A stretch of 64,000 nucleotides of DNA from Diplonema papillatum (GCA_030068145.1 JAPJBO010000015.1:62001-126000); one strand, 5' to 3'; counted from the first letter of the stretch, positions 9,780 to 20,806 are shown. Translations and numbers: made by a program. Notes: generated by a model not told the origin, from the sequence alone.

Positions 9780-10060
9780 TGATTTACAGGACCCCCCTGA
9801 AACCGCTCTTTGCGCTGGCAGCTGTCTGGACCAAGAGATCGTCGAAAGTACAGCCCGCGAAGAAGTGCTCATCAGCTCTCTCAGTGGCTGCTATCAAGGT
9901 CATCACCGATCGCCGAACCGCTGGTGTTGTTCAAGCGGACATCGTGCGTTCATGGAATGCGGAGCACCCCAACAAAACTGTGGGTGTTGCTGTGGTGTCC
10001 AGGTGCGTGAACTACAAGTGCGAGTGTCCTCCCGGAAGGGCAACTGTTGAGGTGGACTGA
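9780..10060 (+). CDS. possible helix-turn-helix transposon fragment
   Basis: The last ~90 codons of a plus-strand frame contain TAGVVQADIVRSWNAEHPNK followed by VGVAVVSRCV. This resembles the helix-turn-helix of Tc1/pogo-type transposases. No catalytic part follows. The start of the frame is AT-rich and probably not coding. Weakly supported. Confidence 0.2.
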
Positions 10061-10388
10061 GATGACCCGGCTGTCTCGGGTGCCAATCGATTCACCGCGC
10101 TTGCGAGGGGAGCAATGAAGGCGCGTGGTGGGGCTGCTGTCCCGTGTGTTCCTGGGCTGCACACGTACTCGCGCAGCTGGGGTATATGCGATTGCTGCGT
10201 GGTTTGTTCTGCCTCCCTCTCACCTGGCTTTTACACCCGCGCAACCGCACTGTGGCCTGCCGGACCGGGGGCCACTCCAGCAAAAATAGACTAGAACCCC
10301 CAGAAGCGCCCGTCAGAAAAAAATAACTAATTCCTTCACAAAATAGCTCTTCACAAAATACTATTTCACAAGATATTACTTGATTAAT

Positions 10389-11099
10389 TAAAGCCCCCCC
10401 CCCCCCTCGTACTATTTAGGCAGTCGTAATATTTAGGTAAATAGTACGAGTGTTGTTTTTTAAAAGTTTTAAGTGGTGCCCCCAGCTGCCCCAGACTTTA
10501 AGTTTTAATTCCGGCTAAGAGCTCACGCTCGTCCCTTCCCTGTTTTCTCTTTGATGCAGGTGAAGGGCAGGTATCAGCATGCAGATCCAGCACAGAGAGC
10601 GCGTCCAGGTCCATCCTGATTCGTCAAGGTTCGCCACCTCTACTGCATCAGCAATACGAGAGCTGCTGTGAACAGTGTGTGTTTAGTCCTTCTGAGCCCA
10701 TAGACAGTTGGGGCACGTAGAGTGAGGCTCACTCTAAGTGACACTCATGCATTTTTGCCCACTAAGACTGAAAAATGCAGCTTCAGTGTCACTTAGAAGA
10801 ATTAGAAAAACGGAAGGTTTCGGCGGAAACCCAGTAAGCTAACCTTTAGTGACTTCAGCGTCATTAAAGAGTAGAGCATTCAGCATCACTTAGAGTGAGA
10901 CCTCACTCTAAATGACGCCGAGCCCCGATTCTCTCGGTTCTCTATGGAGGTTCAATAGTGGTTAAACAGTGGTTAAATAGTGGGTAAATAGTGGCTAAAT
11001 AGTACGAGTCACCCTGAAAGTTTGGGGGGTGTACTTTTAGCTTTTTCAGGAAATATCTGCTGATTTTCACCTAAATAGTACGAGGGGGGGAGGGGCTTT
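10389..11099. mobile_element. non-autonomous DNA element with ~30-bp inverted ends
   Basis: Left end TAAAGCCCC...CCCTCGTACTATTTAGG and right end CCTAAATAGTACGAGGGG...GGGGCTTTA are inverted copies. The interior has no coding frame. It does hold further inverted motifs (AAATAGTACGAG repeats; CACTCTAAGTGACACT mirrored near 10780 and 10885), so the whole could fold. No transposase is present and the superfamily is unknown. Confidence 0.6.
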
Positions 11100-11203
11100 A
11101 CGGACTGGAGTGTTGTTAATTTTAGTTTAGAGTTAAAGTTCGCTTGAAATTTCGGGAGTGTAGGGCCTTCGCTTGTCAGGCTGCCGGCTGGCTCCTAATT
11201 TAT

Positions 11204-11605
11204 GCAGGGTATTGGGTATTAGCTTCTAGCGTTGTTTGTGGATGAGAAGGTCGGTATTTTAAAGTCTCCGGTTGACCGTAGAGGCTTGAGTATGGCGGGG
11301 GGTTGAGAAAAGTGTGAGGGTGCAGCTCGTTTCGGGTGCTGTGTCACTCCGTTGTGAAACCTTGTGAAGTCCCCTAACGCGTTTAGGGGGTGCTTGGGAT
11401 TGGGTAGGGTGTGGTCGTTCTGCTACGGCGTGAAAAGCCAGGAAGTTTCGACGCTAATCTTCGACTCTTGATTAAGTTCACCGGGTTGCGTGCTCGTCAG
11501 GAAGATCCCGGTGCCTGGCTTTTCTTCTGGGTGGTTTCGTGTTGATCGGCGGCTGTGTGTTACGAGGCACGGATTAGGAGAAAAAGGAAAAAGAAATGGG
11601 GGGAG
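11204..11605 (+). repeat. dispersed repeat R3, copy 1, with foldable core
   Basis: Closely matches the reverse complement of 57750-58175 (about 95% by eye). It begins near CAGGGTATTGGGTATTAGC, a hAT-like end. The core can pair: AAAAGCCAGG (11433-11442) with CCTGGCTTTT (11514-11523), CACCGGG with CCCGGTG inside it, and CCCCTAA with TTTAGGGG upstream. A frame starting MLVRKIPVPGFSSGW is shared by both copies but is short and ends in low-complexity sequence. I read it as a repeat, not a gene. Confidence 0.6.
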
Positions 11606-11624
11606 AGGGGAAGTTGGGGGTTTG

Positions 11625-11685
11625 CTTCTATATCCACGTTTGGACTGTCAGTCCAAGTTTGGAAAGGCCGCCGAGAAAAAAAGAA
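11625..11685 (-). repeat. fragment of hAT-like repeat R1, reversed
   Basis: TATCCACGTTTGGACTGTCAGTCCAA and what follows match in reverse the right end of the R1 element near 20410-20470. Confidence 0.5.
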
Positions 11686-12089
11686 GAAAATACTCGAGGG
11701 GCTGCCTTGTGCTTACTTCGAAGGAGGCTAGAGGGGGAGAAACAATACTACTACAAAATGGGTCTTTTTTGTTGAACGCTTACGCCCGCCACTGAACCCA
11801 TGGTTCGTGTGGGCTACAGCACATTTACCTCCTTTGATCTTTTGCAGCTGGCAGCCTCCTCAAGTATTTCCTACAAAGCAGGTGCTTACAGTGCTCCCGC
11901 TAACGAAAAAGTGCGAGGAATTCCTCAAAGAAAAAGAGGCTCGAAAAAAGAGGGTGAGGAATTCCTCATGAGGAATTCCTCACCTTTTTCCGATTGGTGG
12001 TATCGTGTAGCCAAAGCACTGCATCACGGTCTACTCTGCTGGGCATGGTGGGCTGGCGGGTAGAAGTTGGGGGCTGAAGCTGAGAAAGA

Positions 12090-12530
12090 GAGTCGAGGCT
12101 CAGAAGCAGCCCCGGATTTCTTGACAGATTCTCTCCGAGTTGAAACAAATGCCTTGTTCCATGTGATCTCTGGTCTGCATCTACTCGTGGCAATGATTTA
12201 CCAGCACACTGTATCGAGTGGTGATTGAATTTGAAATGGGCTGTTGCCTTCAGGAATGTGCAGTGTTTATTGTGACAAACAGACTGAGAAGTGTAAACTT
12301 TCTCCACGTGTACCGTACCGTTCACCGGGGGGCAGACCCCCCGGACCCCCCTTGAAAGACTCTGGTGCTCCCTGGAGAAAAGCTTCTCGGTCTCAGAAAG
12401 TTGGCCCAGGAAAGGGCTCAATACAGCGCGATGGTCCCTGAGAGGCCCTCGAAATGCACGTTGGCTACCTCTGCCGGGGCCTGTGGTGCCATTTTTTTTT
12501 GTATAAGCACCCAGTGCTCCCGCTAACCTC
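12090..12530 (+). repeat. dispersed repeat R2, copy 1 (no MITE insertions)
   Basis: Matches 27780-28800, which is split by three MITEs. Shared landmarks are GAGGCTCAGAAGCAGCC, CTTGTTCCATGTGATCTC, the TTTGAAATGGGCTGTTG block and the GGGGGGC...CCCCCCGGACC block. This copy lacks the MITEs, so it serves as an empty site. No coding capacity seen. Confidence 0.7.
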
Positions 12531-12654
12531 ACTTTTGTAGCGTTATTTGTGGATTAGAAGGTCGGTTTTGGTGAGGAATTCCAAAACCTGCTTTTGGACT
12601 TTTTTTTTTTTTTCGTGCCCCCCAAAATTTTTTCCCCTGTGCTGCGCAGGTTAT

Positions 12655-12800
12655 TAGCTTCGTTTCTGCCTGCAGGTCTTTTCGAAGAATTCGGCGAATA
12701 CAATGTATCGAATGGGTCGGGGGGTGGGAGGCAGCTTCTGTTCGCACCGTGCCTTCGCGACAGGTGATGAGGAGGGGGCAAGCTAGCTTGTCTGCGCATG
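12655..12800 (-). repeat. fragment of hAT-like repeat R1, reversed
   Basis: Reverse of about 20140-20280: CGAAGAATTCGGCGAATACA and CAAGCTAGCTTG are diagnostic. Diverged and incomplete. Confidence 0.6.
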
Positions 12801-12940
12801 ATGGACAAACCCGTTTCTTCGGGCCTACGCGACCCGGAGATTGGTGCAGTTCATTGAAACCATCAACAGTGATTTAAGGTCCGCCTTTTAACCGCAAAAC
12901 GGCACCTCAATTTATTGCGCCTCTCGTCCAACTTCGTCGC

Positions 12941-13328
12941 TCTTAAACTCGTTTAATGCGTCAGTGTAGTGCGCGTGCAGCCTAGGACATTTAGGAGCAT
13001 CACAGACCTGCTATTGGCTCGCTCTTCCGCGCGCTATAAGTCGCGCGCAGTCCCCTTAAGAAGTAGTGCGCGTCTCGGGTAAGCAGCAAGCCGCCGATGC
13101 CAAAAGACACCCCCTACAACGACACGCCCACCTATTTAAGGGTCGAGATCTCGTTCGTTAACGGAATCAACCTGACAAATCACTCCACCAACCAGGAGCG
13201 GCCATGCACCACCACACAATTCATCGAGAAAGAGCTCTCAATCTGTCAATCCTTGAGATCGTCCTGACCTAGTAAAATTCCCCGTGTTGAGTCAAATTAA
13301 GCCGCATACTCCACGCCTGGTGGTGTCA

Positions 13329-13361
<33 letters not shown>

Positions 13362-15284
13362 ATGTACTCCCCCCTGAACCCATAATCTTTGATTTCTCGT
13401 TCGGGGAGTGCCGTGGGAGCCAAAATGACTTCCCTCGATCCTGAGACGGCATCGTTTACAGCAGTGGACTACGACGGTATCTGATCATCTTGGATCCCCA
13501 CGCTCTCGTTCTTGATTAATGAAGACATTCTTGTCGAATGCTTTCGCAGAAGTTCGTCTTCCTACGATCTAAGAATTTCACCTCTGACGTAGGAGTACGT
13601 ACGACCCCGGCAGTCCCTATTGATCCCGCGCAACGAGGCCTTAGACGAAACTCAAAAGAGAACCGCTAAGAACTTCGTTTTGATTATTCCTTCTCGGGTT
13701 AAGAGACCAACAAAAAGAGTCGAGAGAATCGATCCCTTGTTATTCCATGCTTTATCATTCACGGCGAACGCCTGCTTTGGGCACGCTGGTTTGTTCACAG
13801 TAACATCGGTGGTCGACCCGTATGCGTATGGTGTACGCGTAAGCGCTTTCATCCCGATGAAGAGATTACTTGCAAGGCACCATTACCACCGTTCATAGAG
13901 CACAGGTCTTGATGCGAGGGGTTGATCCCAGCCTTCTGAATACCAGCAGTACGCTGATGCCCAGCAAACTGGGCCACCTTGCAACCTGAGCTCTGGATCC
14001 AACTACGAGCTTTTTAACAGCAGCAGCATTAATATACGCTATTGGTGCTGGAATTACCGCGGGTGCTGGCACCAGACTTGTCCACCAATTGTGTTCATTG
14101 ACAGGTTTAGATATCATCCATTGCTTCTAACGTACTAAGTACGTGTCGAGGCTATTTCTCTTCGCTGCCTCAGCAGTGTTGCTATTGGGCAATTTGCGTA
14201 CCTGCTGCCATCCTTAGATGTGGTAGCCGTTTCTCAGGCTCCCTCTCCGGAATCGAACCCTAATTCCCCGTTACCCGTTACAGCCACGGTAGTCCACTAC
14301 ACTACCGTCAAAAGCTGATAGGGCAGAAGCTCTTGCGGGCTTGAACCGACTTGAAGTCGTGTGCTATCACTCGATTGACCTGTTTCATCCACACACCGCT
14401 GCTATTGCTAGCGTTGGTTCTTATCTCGGTCAATTGTATCCACCTCGACCCCGCGGTTTTAAGGCCACGGGGTTGAATCGAGTTGGATTCTTCGGACATG
14501 TATTAGCAATGGAGCTACCATCGTTATCCAACTGGGCCCAAAAGGCACCTTCCCCGCGTAGATTCCCCGATACCAGAGATTGTATCGTGTCAAGCCTAGA
14601 TTGATGCATGATCATTCTATTCATTCTTCAGCTTTCAAAGGGGCAGTCCTCGATCGTATCTCTACGACCGATAGCTTTCCTCGATTGCCTTTTTTGTATT
14701 TCACCATCATGTCTTCCCGATTACCTTGACCATTTGATCGAGCGCATACGAGTATGCTAACTCGGATCTGGAACGAGTCCATGGGAGAGGAACGGTCTTG
14801 ACTTTTGCATTTTCATTGGCACATGACCGATTCATTTTGCATTCCCTCCATGTCTTTCGAGCACGTGGTATGTCATTCATACTCATTCTAATCGGCATCC
14901 CTCTTCTTGAATCGCGAACGATTCTTTCCGTGGAATGTTAACACCGCCATTTGAGATTATCGAGGCGAGGTCATGCCAGATTAGTTAGCTATGTCACTAG
15001 AGCGGAGTGCTGCTCCGATTCAGAATGTGATTGACTCACTCTAGTGATTAGCGTTCTTGCCTTATGAATACCAGTCTCTTTCATCTGCCAGTCTTTGATT
15101 TTCATTTCATGCGTGGTTGACCATCATATTACCAACAGGAGAGGTAGTGATCCTTCCGTCCTCCTGGAGCTCAAGAGCTTCCAGGAGGGGAGGACCCCCT
15201 TTCCTATATTGGGCATGACCCCTTTTCCCGAACTGGGGGGGTCGGCGACGCGCACGCGTCCCTCCCCCCCCCCCCCCCCCCCCC
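12941..15284 (-). pseudogene. inverted rDNA fragment with defective SSU rRNA gene
   Basis: Reverse complement of about 37660-40137: the last part of the IGS, the 5' external spacer and roughly the first 85% of the SSU gene. The right end is a 21-base C run matching the IGS G tract. The SSU part stops before its 3' domain. Near 14565 the sequence jumps from GGGGAATCT (spacer) to ACGCGGGGAAGG (SSU), removing 164 bp that include the SSU 5' end. The same five bases AATCT lie at both edges of the loss. A few point differences from the plus-strand gene are scattered through it, for example near 14520 and 14710. It cannot make a normal SSU rRNA. Confidence 0.9.
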
Positions 15285-15299
15285 GTGGGAGTCTTTATT

Positions 15300-15520
15300 A
15301 GCGGAAAAAAGTCTTTATTAGCGGCCGCTAATAGAGACTTTTTGGCGCTAAGTTGGGTCGAAAATTTTTGGTCGAAAATTTTGGTCGAAAGTTTTTGGTC
15401 AAAATTTTTGGTCGAAAGTTTTTGGTCAAAATTTTTGGTCGAAATTTTTGGTCGAAAAAATTTGGCCAAAATTTTCGTCGAAATTTTTTGGTCGAAATTT
15501 TCTGGTCAAAAAATTGCCCA
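15300..15520. repeat. AT-rich short tandem repeat (GGTCGAAAATTTTT type)
   Basis: A direct pair of AGTCTTTATTAGCGG is followed by about ten degenerate units of GGTCGAAAATTTTT. The units resemble the GGGTCAAAATTTT arrays inside the elements near 31.4-32.6 kb. Frames crossing it translate to Lys/Asn/Phe repeats and are not genes. Confidence 0.7.
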
Positions 15521-17480
15521 AACCCAGAACACAGACCAACCCCCATTGATAAACTGGGAATTTAATGCCAGCTAATTTCGTGCAAAGCGCCGGCAGAGAA
15601 CGAAACCACCGAACAGGACACGCATTTTCTTCCCACCCGCCCGCCCCAGAAAATAGACGGGGGGTAGCCCACTTGAAGGGTTCCTTCTCGGCCAACGAGT
15701 CGCGAGGTAAAGGTATGTTGTGGGCCTTCGGGAGCACGCGTTCCCAGCGGCACGCTATGCGAGCGCCTTCCGAGGCACGGGTTCGGTATCGTCTCCGAAG
15801 GAACGGACGGCTGCACGCTGAAGCGCTCCCTCCATGCGCGAGATATGCACCTCGCTCCCTCCAAGCGCTATAATTAATGTACCCCGCGAACGCCTCCAGC
15901 CTCCGAGCTGTCATCGGATACGGCGGATGCCCGCTCGCACCACTCCCTGTGGACCACGTGCCTGACTCGACCTGTACGTCCTCTCGATCCTCCTGGTCGT
16001 GTACAGAGGCCTCACGTGGGCACGTCGGTACGGTCCGCAAGGGGGCTCGAGCGCGAGTCTCACGACTGCTGAGTTTGGACGGTAGGCGCGTATTCGTGTC
16101 GGGCCCTGCAGCTGCTAGGGGAGCACCGCTCCTGGGGGCCTCCAGCCTGCGAGCGATAAGGACAGTGGACGGTGTCCAAGACACAAGGCAAGTGATGCAG
16201 ACGCCTACATTTGAGGGGGTCGGTCTGGTCCCGCCCGTTGCATGAGAGGCAGTGTCCTGCCTAAACATTGAACTAAGACTTTTCCCCCTGCGCCACCCGG
16301 AGGCGCCCGAAGGTTTGCCGGGCAAAGTCGTGGTCTTCGCTGCTGAAAGGTGTGGCGGCCGGCGCCTGCCTTGCCAGTGTGTCAAGTATACTTCTTTCAG
16401 GGAGGCCCTTGGCACTGCGGAGAAGCCAGGGGTCCTGTCGTGCCTCAACGAGAGCCGCCCCTCGGGAGGAGTAGAGCGGCCTTCGTCAGCCGCGCCGGGA
16501 TAGGGGGCTGCTGTCCCCTCCTCAAGACGAGCATGGACTGCGAGTGAAAAGATGGGCGATTGGTCAGCGGACACCATGGTCACCTACTACGGGGACAAGG
16601 TCCTCGGGGGCTGTGTCGAGGCGGGTCATTTTTCTTTCTCTAGCCCACATGTACACTGCGATTCAAAGCGGGCTGACCGGTGAGTAGGTCTGCCGCTCTG
16701 CGATGCTCGGACGATGAGGTTGCGGTCCCTGGCTTGCTAGGGCCGACTCGGCGAGGGACAATCCAATAGACACGTGAGCTGAATGGCGCGGTCGGCCAGC
16801 AAACGCAAGCTTGCTCGCCGCCAGCTGAGCTCCGTCTGTTAGACTCACAGCCACGGTTGCGCACCTGCCGCCTCCGTCGCTTAGTCAGTCCCGCACAGGC
16901 CGCCCCTGCTAGCAGCGGCTGCGCCGTCGGCTCTGTCCCACAGCTTTAGCAGGCCAGCTAAGGACCGTAACCACGTATTCTGTTTGGGCGAACGCGGCAT
17001 TAAATGTACGTTAAATGCGCGGGACGAGTGGGAGCAACGGCTCCGAGTGACCCCTCGAAGGAGCGGAATTTAAACACACCCTGATAACCACAGATACGAC
17101 CCAGATACGACCCTTGAATCCCGGATCCTCAAGCTGCTTTGATCAACGCAACTATTGTAAATCGCTGTGCTGTACACGTAAATTGCTTTGTACACTATAC
17201 TCTTTCATCACGACTAACCGATAGCGAGTTTCTACTTCCCAAGCTCGAGATCTTGCGGGAGGGGGTTCGCCACCATGCCACCTGCACCGCCACTTCCAAA
17301 CCAGCTTCCCATCCCCCCGATCAACAACCTCCAAACCGTCAGGCTGCAGCCCTACACCCTGCGCCACTTCCACCAGAAGCCCCCAAGCTCCAGCGACCAT
17401 CGTGCCCGATGACGATACGACACCCCGGCACAGTCGCGGAGTTAGGGCCGCCACAGCAGAGCGCCTCTTATCACTGGAGG
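15521..17480. other. GC-rich region of unknown content
   Basis: A 385-codon minus-strand frame (15426-16583) spans much of this stretch. It reads into the neighbouring tandem repeat, is Arg/Ser/Pro-rich and has no recognisable domain, so I do not support it as a gene. The rest shows no ribosomal, tRNA or transposon signature I recognise. Confidence 0.35.
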
Positions 17481-17489
17481 CTGGCATAC

Positions 17490-18147
17490 CCAGACCCGCA
17501 AACCCGCATACCCTAACCCGCAAACCCCGCAAACCCGCATACCCTAACCCGCAAACCCCGCAAACCCGCATACCCGAACCCGCCAACCCTAATACCCGCA
17601 TACCGAGACCCGCAAACCCGCATACCCTAACCCGCAAACCCGCGTACCCTAACCCGCAAACCCCGCAAACCCGCAAACCCGCATACCCTAACCCGCAAAC
17701 CCCGCAAACCCGCATACCCTAACCCGCAAACCCCGCAAACCCGCAAACCCGCATACCCTAACCCGCAAACCCCGCAAACCCGCATACCCGAACCCGCCAA
17801 CCCTAATACCCGCATACCGAGACCCGCAAACCCGCATACCCTAACCCGCAAACCCGCGTACCCTAACCCGCAAACCCCGCAAACCCGCATACCCTAACCC
17901 GCAAACCCCGCAAACCCGCATACCCTAACCCGCAAACCCCGCAAACCCGCATACCCTAACCCGCAAACCCCGCAAACCCGCATACCCGAACCCGCCAACC
18001 CTAATACCCGCATACCGAGACCCGCAAACCCGCATACCCTAACCCGCAAACCCCGCAAACCCGCGTACCCTAACCCGCAAACCCCGCAAACCCGCATACC
18101 CTAACCCGCAAACCCCGCAAACCCGCGTACCCTAACCCGCAAACCCC
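17490..18147. repeat. tandem repeat with telomere-like CCCTAACCCG motif
   Basis: About 650 bases built from alternating ACCCGCAAACC, CCGCAAACCCGCATA and CCCTAACCCGCA blocks, arranged in a higher-order pattern that recurs every ~250 bases (the AACCCGCCAACCCTAATACC variant appears near 17580, 17790 and 17990). CCCTAA is the common eukaryotic telomere unit, so this may derive from telomeric or subtelomeric DNA. Stop-free frames across it are repeat artefacts. Confidence 0.8.
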
Positions 18148-18204
18148 GTGCCGGAACTGTTTTGCAAATACACACCGCAGATCAAAGAAAGGGGGGTAAG
18201 GTGG

Positions 18205-18470
18205 AAAAATGCAGATCAAACGGGAGTAGAATGTGCACACGCTTATCCGACTCTTGACTTACTATGCCGTGTTCTGAAAGCTGTCGAGGGGCCCCTCCAT
18301 AGGTTCTCGCATGATTCGTTCGCCTTTGTAACACTATCCGTGTGTAGTACGCTTCGCAATTGTGTTCTTGCACTCTAGCCGAATGGCGGGTGGCGGATTT
18401 CCGCGCTCGGGCGCAAGACACAACCATGCATGCTCCCACTCTGACTTGTCGTCACTGCAAATGCCGCAAT
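18205..18470 (-). repeat. dispersed coding-like fragment, copy A
   Basis: The reverse complement matches 50050-50340. Both translate to RLAxExGNPPPxIRL followed by related sequence, and share GTTACAAAGGCGAACGAATC. Neither copy is a full gene. The source is unknown, probably a transposon or captured gene. Confidence 0.6.
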
Positions 18471-18697
18471 TGCCGCTCCACTTCTGACTGAGAGTCACAC
18501 TGGCCTTGTGGCAGTACAGAGCCAAAACAAGCCTAGAAGCGGGGATCGCAAAACGTTGTATCAAGAAGACGCTCGAGATGTATTTTCTTGAAGTTAGTCA
18601 AGAAATAAGAAACATGAAAAAGCCGACTAGCAGACAGCACTTGAGAACTCATGGACTTCTGACAACAGTGACACGGTATTGGAAAAACTAAGTCCTC

Positions 18698-19168
18698 TCA
18701 TGCACAAAACGAATTCCTCCAGTTGAGCACCCAGTCGCGTACTCCTTTGTAGTCGTTGTACAAGCAGAACTGGAGTCTTCTATCACGAACAGCGATGAAC
18801 GACTGGATGTACGCTTCCATGTCTGCCTCTGCCACACCATTGACGTCGGTGTAGTCCGCGACATTCGCTAGGGTGAGGAGCTCTTGCAACGTCGCATCCT
18901 CCATCTGTGAACGCAGCCTTGTTTTCACAAGCTTTAACTGCGCGAGAAGAGACGCTCTGAGGTGGCATTGGCTAGTGGCAGGGAGGAGGGACATGTTGAG
19001 CAGCTCAGTTGTGTGTGGATACTCTTCCCGGAGGTTTCTGTTGTTCAAGAACAGAGGAACTGCCGCCACCGATCTCGCCCGTGGTGTTGGGCGCACTGCA
19101 GGCTTCTTCGGAGCACGCTGGCTTGAAGCTTGGCTGAAGCCGCAGTCTAAGAGACGCTTTTGTGACAT
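18698..19168 (-). CDS. short hAT-derived protein, internally deleted transposase
   Basis: A 156-codon intact frame from ATG. It starts MSQKRLLDCGFSQASSQ, like the N-terminus of some hAT/ZNF862-type proteins. It then jumps to a C-terminal dimerisation domain: EEYPHTTELLNMSLLPATSQ, then LKLVKTRLRSQMEDATLQEL. The zinc finger and most of the catalytic core are absent. The frame is nevertheless open, so it may be a non-autonomous derivative or a small protein that can still dimerise. No flanking terminal repeats were identified. Confidence 0.5.
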   Translation of the reverse strand: MSQKRLLDCGFSQASSQRAPKKPAVRPTPRARSVAAVPLFLNNRNLREEYPHTTELLNMSLLPATSQCHLRASLLAQLKLVKTRLRSQMEDATLQELLTLANVADYTDVNGVAEADMEAYIQSFIAVRDRRLQFCLYNDYKGVRDWVLNWRNSFCA

Positions 19169-19489
19169 AATTTATATACCAACCCAGATCCCTAATCTAA
19201 GCTGAATGTGTGCTGGTAAATCGCTGGCGCCAAATAGATCAATCACATGCAAACTGGAGATCACTTGGTACAAGGCACTGTCAACTCGGAAAGAATCTGA
19301 TCAAGGGCTGCCTCTGAGCCTAGATTCATTCCGGGGTGGGGCGGTGCTTTGAACTGTCAAGATTTAAGCAAAGCATCTGTGTTGGTTCCTGTCTGTACGC
19401 CCTGTAATAATGTGTCTCCTACTCGGCACACTACCCGCACCGCACCCGGGCCTACTCCCACTCAGCCCACCACCCGCCCCCTGGCCCAC

Positions 19490-19565
19490 TCGGCCCAGCC
19501 CCGCCCAGCGCCCCACAGCCCTGCCCAGCGCCCCACAGCCCTGCCCAGCGCCCCACAGCCCCGCG
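19490..19565. repeat. 19-bp tandem repeat, ~4 copies
   Basis: Repeated CCCAGCGCCCCACAGCCCTG units in C-rich sequence. Confidence 0.75.
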
Positions 19566-19637
19566 CCCGACCCCTACAACTTTTTTCCATCCAAGCCCGT
19601 TTTTTGCACTTTTTTTTTTATTTTTTGAGCCGCCCGG

Positions 19638-19689
19638 ATTTCCAAATTCCGTCAATTGACGGAATTTGGAATGGGAAGCTAATGCCCTG
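19638..19689. repeat. palindrome and end of a hAT-like non-autonomous element
   Basis: TCCAAATTCCGTCAATTGAC and its mirror form a near-perfect palindrome, followed by GAAGCTAATGCCCTG, which matches the R1 element's right-end style (AGCTAATCCCCTG). Confidence 0.5.
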
Positions 19690-19733
19690 GTTACCTCACC
19701 CAACCGCTGCAGTGCATAACCCCCTGATTCGAC

Positions 19734-20482
19734 CAGGGCATTAGCTTGGTCTCCAGCCCATTTTCCAAATTTGGACCGCTAACGGCTTTTTGCGTTTTCA
19801 CTGTTTTTCAGCAGTTTCTGCACTTAGGGGGCTCACCTGCCAGTGTTGCACGGGTCTCCGGCCTCAGCCTCTATGTCACGGTAGCAACAGCCAGGATTTG
19901 TCGACTGGAACCCCCGGTACCACAACATCTTGCCTCTGAGTACAGTAGAAGAGTGGAGTTACACACTGCGCACTCTAACTAATGGTCGTAACATGTGTGG
20001 CCCTCTAATGAAGTGTATTGGTCATCTTCACTCAGTGTTCCTCAAATACTAATAATCAATTTTTCGGCTCGTGTAGCGAGCCGGAAAAAACGGTATGGTA
20101 CACCAAATTTCCAGGCCCGCAGAAACGGTATTGCCCATCATGCACAGACATCCAAGCTAGCTTGCTTCCCTCCTCCACCACCCTGTCGCAAGGGCAGCGC
20201 GAACAGAAGTTGCCTCACACCCGCCGACCCATTCGATACATTGTATTCGCCGAATTCTTCGAAAGACCTGCAGCCCAGGAAATAGGCTCAATGCAGCGCG
20301 ACGCGACGTATCTTCACGACAAGGCTGGGCCCTGAGAGGGCCTCGGATTGCACAGTGGCCACTCTGCCGGGGCTTGGTGGTGGTGTATCTTATTATAAAG
20401 AGTATATTTATTTATTTTTTCTCGACGGCCTTTCCAAATTTGGACTGACGGTCCAAATGTGGATATAGAAGCTAATCCCCTG
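19734..20482 (+). mobile_element. R1: non-autonomous hAT-like element, 749 bp
   Basis: Starts CAGGGCATTAGCTTGG and ends GAAGCTAATCCCCTG, imperfect inverted ends fitting the hAT YARNG rule. The flanks GATTCGAC (19726-19733) and AATTCGAC (20483-20490) form an 8-bp target duplication with one difference. Internal landmarks are TCGGCTCGTGTAGCGAGCCG (a hairpin) and GAATTCTTCGAAAGACCTG. There is no coding frame. A second copy lies at 26325-27581, with fragments near 11.6 and 12.7 kb. Confidence 0.75.
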
Positions 20483-20806
20483 AATTCGACCAGCCGGTGA
20501 CTGCACTGGTTGAGCTCTAACAATCTCATGTTCAACTGTGCTGGACTAACAACCGAAGGCATCTTCTTACTACGGCTCTCTTCACGAAGTGGATTCAGAA
20601 CCTTGCACACCCCCTGTGGTCCCCTCGTCCCCTTTGCCCTTGGAGGCCCCTAAGACCGATGCGCGACACGTAGCTTGTGAAGACGAGAGGCCCCATTTGT
20701 TTGGCCGAAGAGCAGCACCGATGGAGATAGCGACGACGAGATGGAGGTGGATGATCGAGAAACGAGACGACGGAGCAAACCGATAAAGGAAAAAGAAGCT
20801 GAAGAG

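Noticed and set aside
15426-16583. 385-codon minus-strand frame
   Set aside because: Biased Arg/Ser/Pro composition, no domain, and it reads into an AT-rich tandem repeat.
17152-18097. Several long frames in the telomere-like array
   Set aside because: Repeat units lack stops in some frames. The translations are simple CGLGYAG-type repeats.
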